From the NCBI GenBank assembly GCA_900549415.1, contig URNX01000089.1, positions 1 to 6,123 of the forward strand: 6,123 nucleotides of DNA. The letters are read 5' to 3'. The notes beneath the pieces were generated by a model that did no database searches, was not told the DNA's origin, and saw nothing but the letters and a program-made list of their open reading frames with translations. Each line of letters begins with the position of its first letter. The stretch's first letter is position 1. Positions 6,047-6,123 of the stretch are shown here, in pieces. This stretch comes from an uncultured bacterium. GTDB lineage: Bacteria > Verrucomicrobiota > Lentisphaeria > Victivallales > UBA1829. The position numbers and the translations under genes are program-made.

Positions 6047-6123
6047 GACGTCGACAAACATCGTGAGGCGATCGCATTTCAGCGGGACGCGCCGTCGGGC
6101 AAGTCCGTTGATCTTTGCACAGA
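6047..6123 (-). CDS. Phage terminase large subunit (GpA family), end of exon 1 (partial)
   Basis: The last 77 bases of exon 1, continuing beyond the window. The visible residues are CAKINGLARRR, then VPLKCDRLTMFVDV, ending exactly at a codon boundary before the intron. This matches the linker between the ATPase and nuclease domains of GpA terminases; the 'LT-x-F-V-D-V-Q' motif holds the first acidic residue of the nuclease. Spliced to exon 2 it reads FVDVQKALLFYVVIAW. If not spliced, translation would enter the intron, add VRQEVA and stop at TGA 6028-6026, leaving an ATPase-only protein. The ATPase part (Walker motifs) is outside this window. Confidence 0.88.

Overview
The window looks like one end of an integrated phage-type element next to a host tRNA gene. 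The organism is a bacterium: the tRNA gene encodes its own CCA end, the gene starts have Shine-Dalgarno sequences, and there are phage terminase, serine recombinase and group II intron genes. I cannot name the host. The phage-type genes look moderately GC-rich, while the intron is visibly more AT-rich, as expected for a separately acquired element.

Layout from left to right. Positions 1-73 hold the 3' part of a tRNA-Pro (anticodon CGG), followed by an intrinsic terminator. About 570 bases without a convincing gene follow, carrying five copies of the heptamer CCGACCT and an inverted repeat. From 641 to the right edge every gene is on the minus strand. Read in transcription order, from right to left, they are: the end of exon 1 of a GpA-family phage terminase large subunit (6123-6047), a complete group II intron with its maturase (6046-3768), exon 2 of the terminase (3767-2898), a 48-residue unknown protein, a DUF2924 protein, a serine recombinase of the site-specific integrase type (422 aa), a 127-residue helix-turn-helix protein, and a strong intrinsic terminator at 667-641.

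The intron boundaries can be read to the base. The 5' end is GUGCGAC. Domain V, a domain VI with a bulged adenosine, and a GAU 3' end are all present. Joining the exons restores an uninterrupted terminase frame (...LTMFVDV|QKALLFYVV...). The intron sits one codon after the first predicted catalytic aspartate of the terminase nuclease, so an unspliced message gives a protein without its nuclease.

The five minus-strand phage genes overlap one another by 8, 1, 1 and 8 bases. This implies one translationally coupled transcript that joins DNA packaging (terminase) to integration and excision (recombinase plus HTH protein). No portal or head gene follows the terminase, so this is an unusual or rearranged prophage end, or a satellite-like element. 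The most notable points are the intron in the terminase active site, the loss of the usual HNH domain from the maturase, the packaging/integration operon, and the heptamer cluster between tRNA and recombinase operon.
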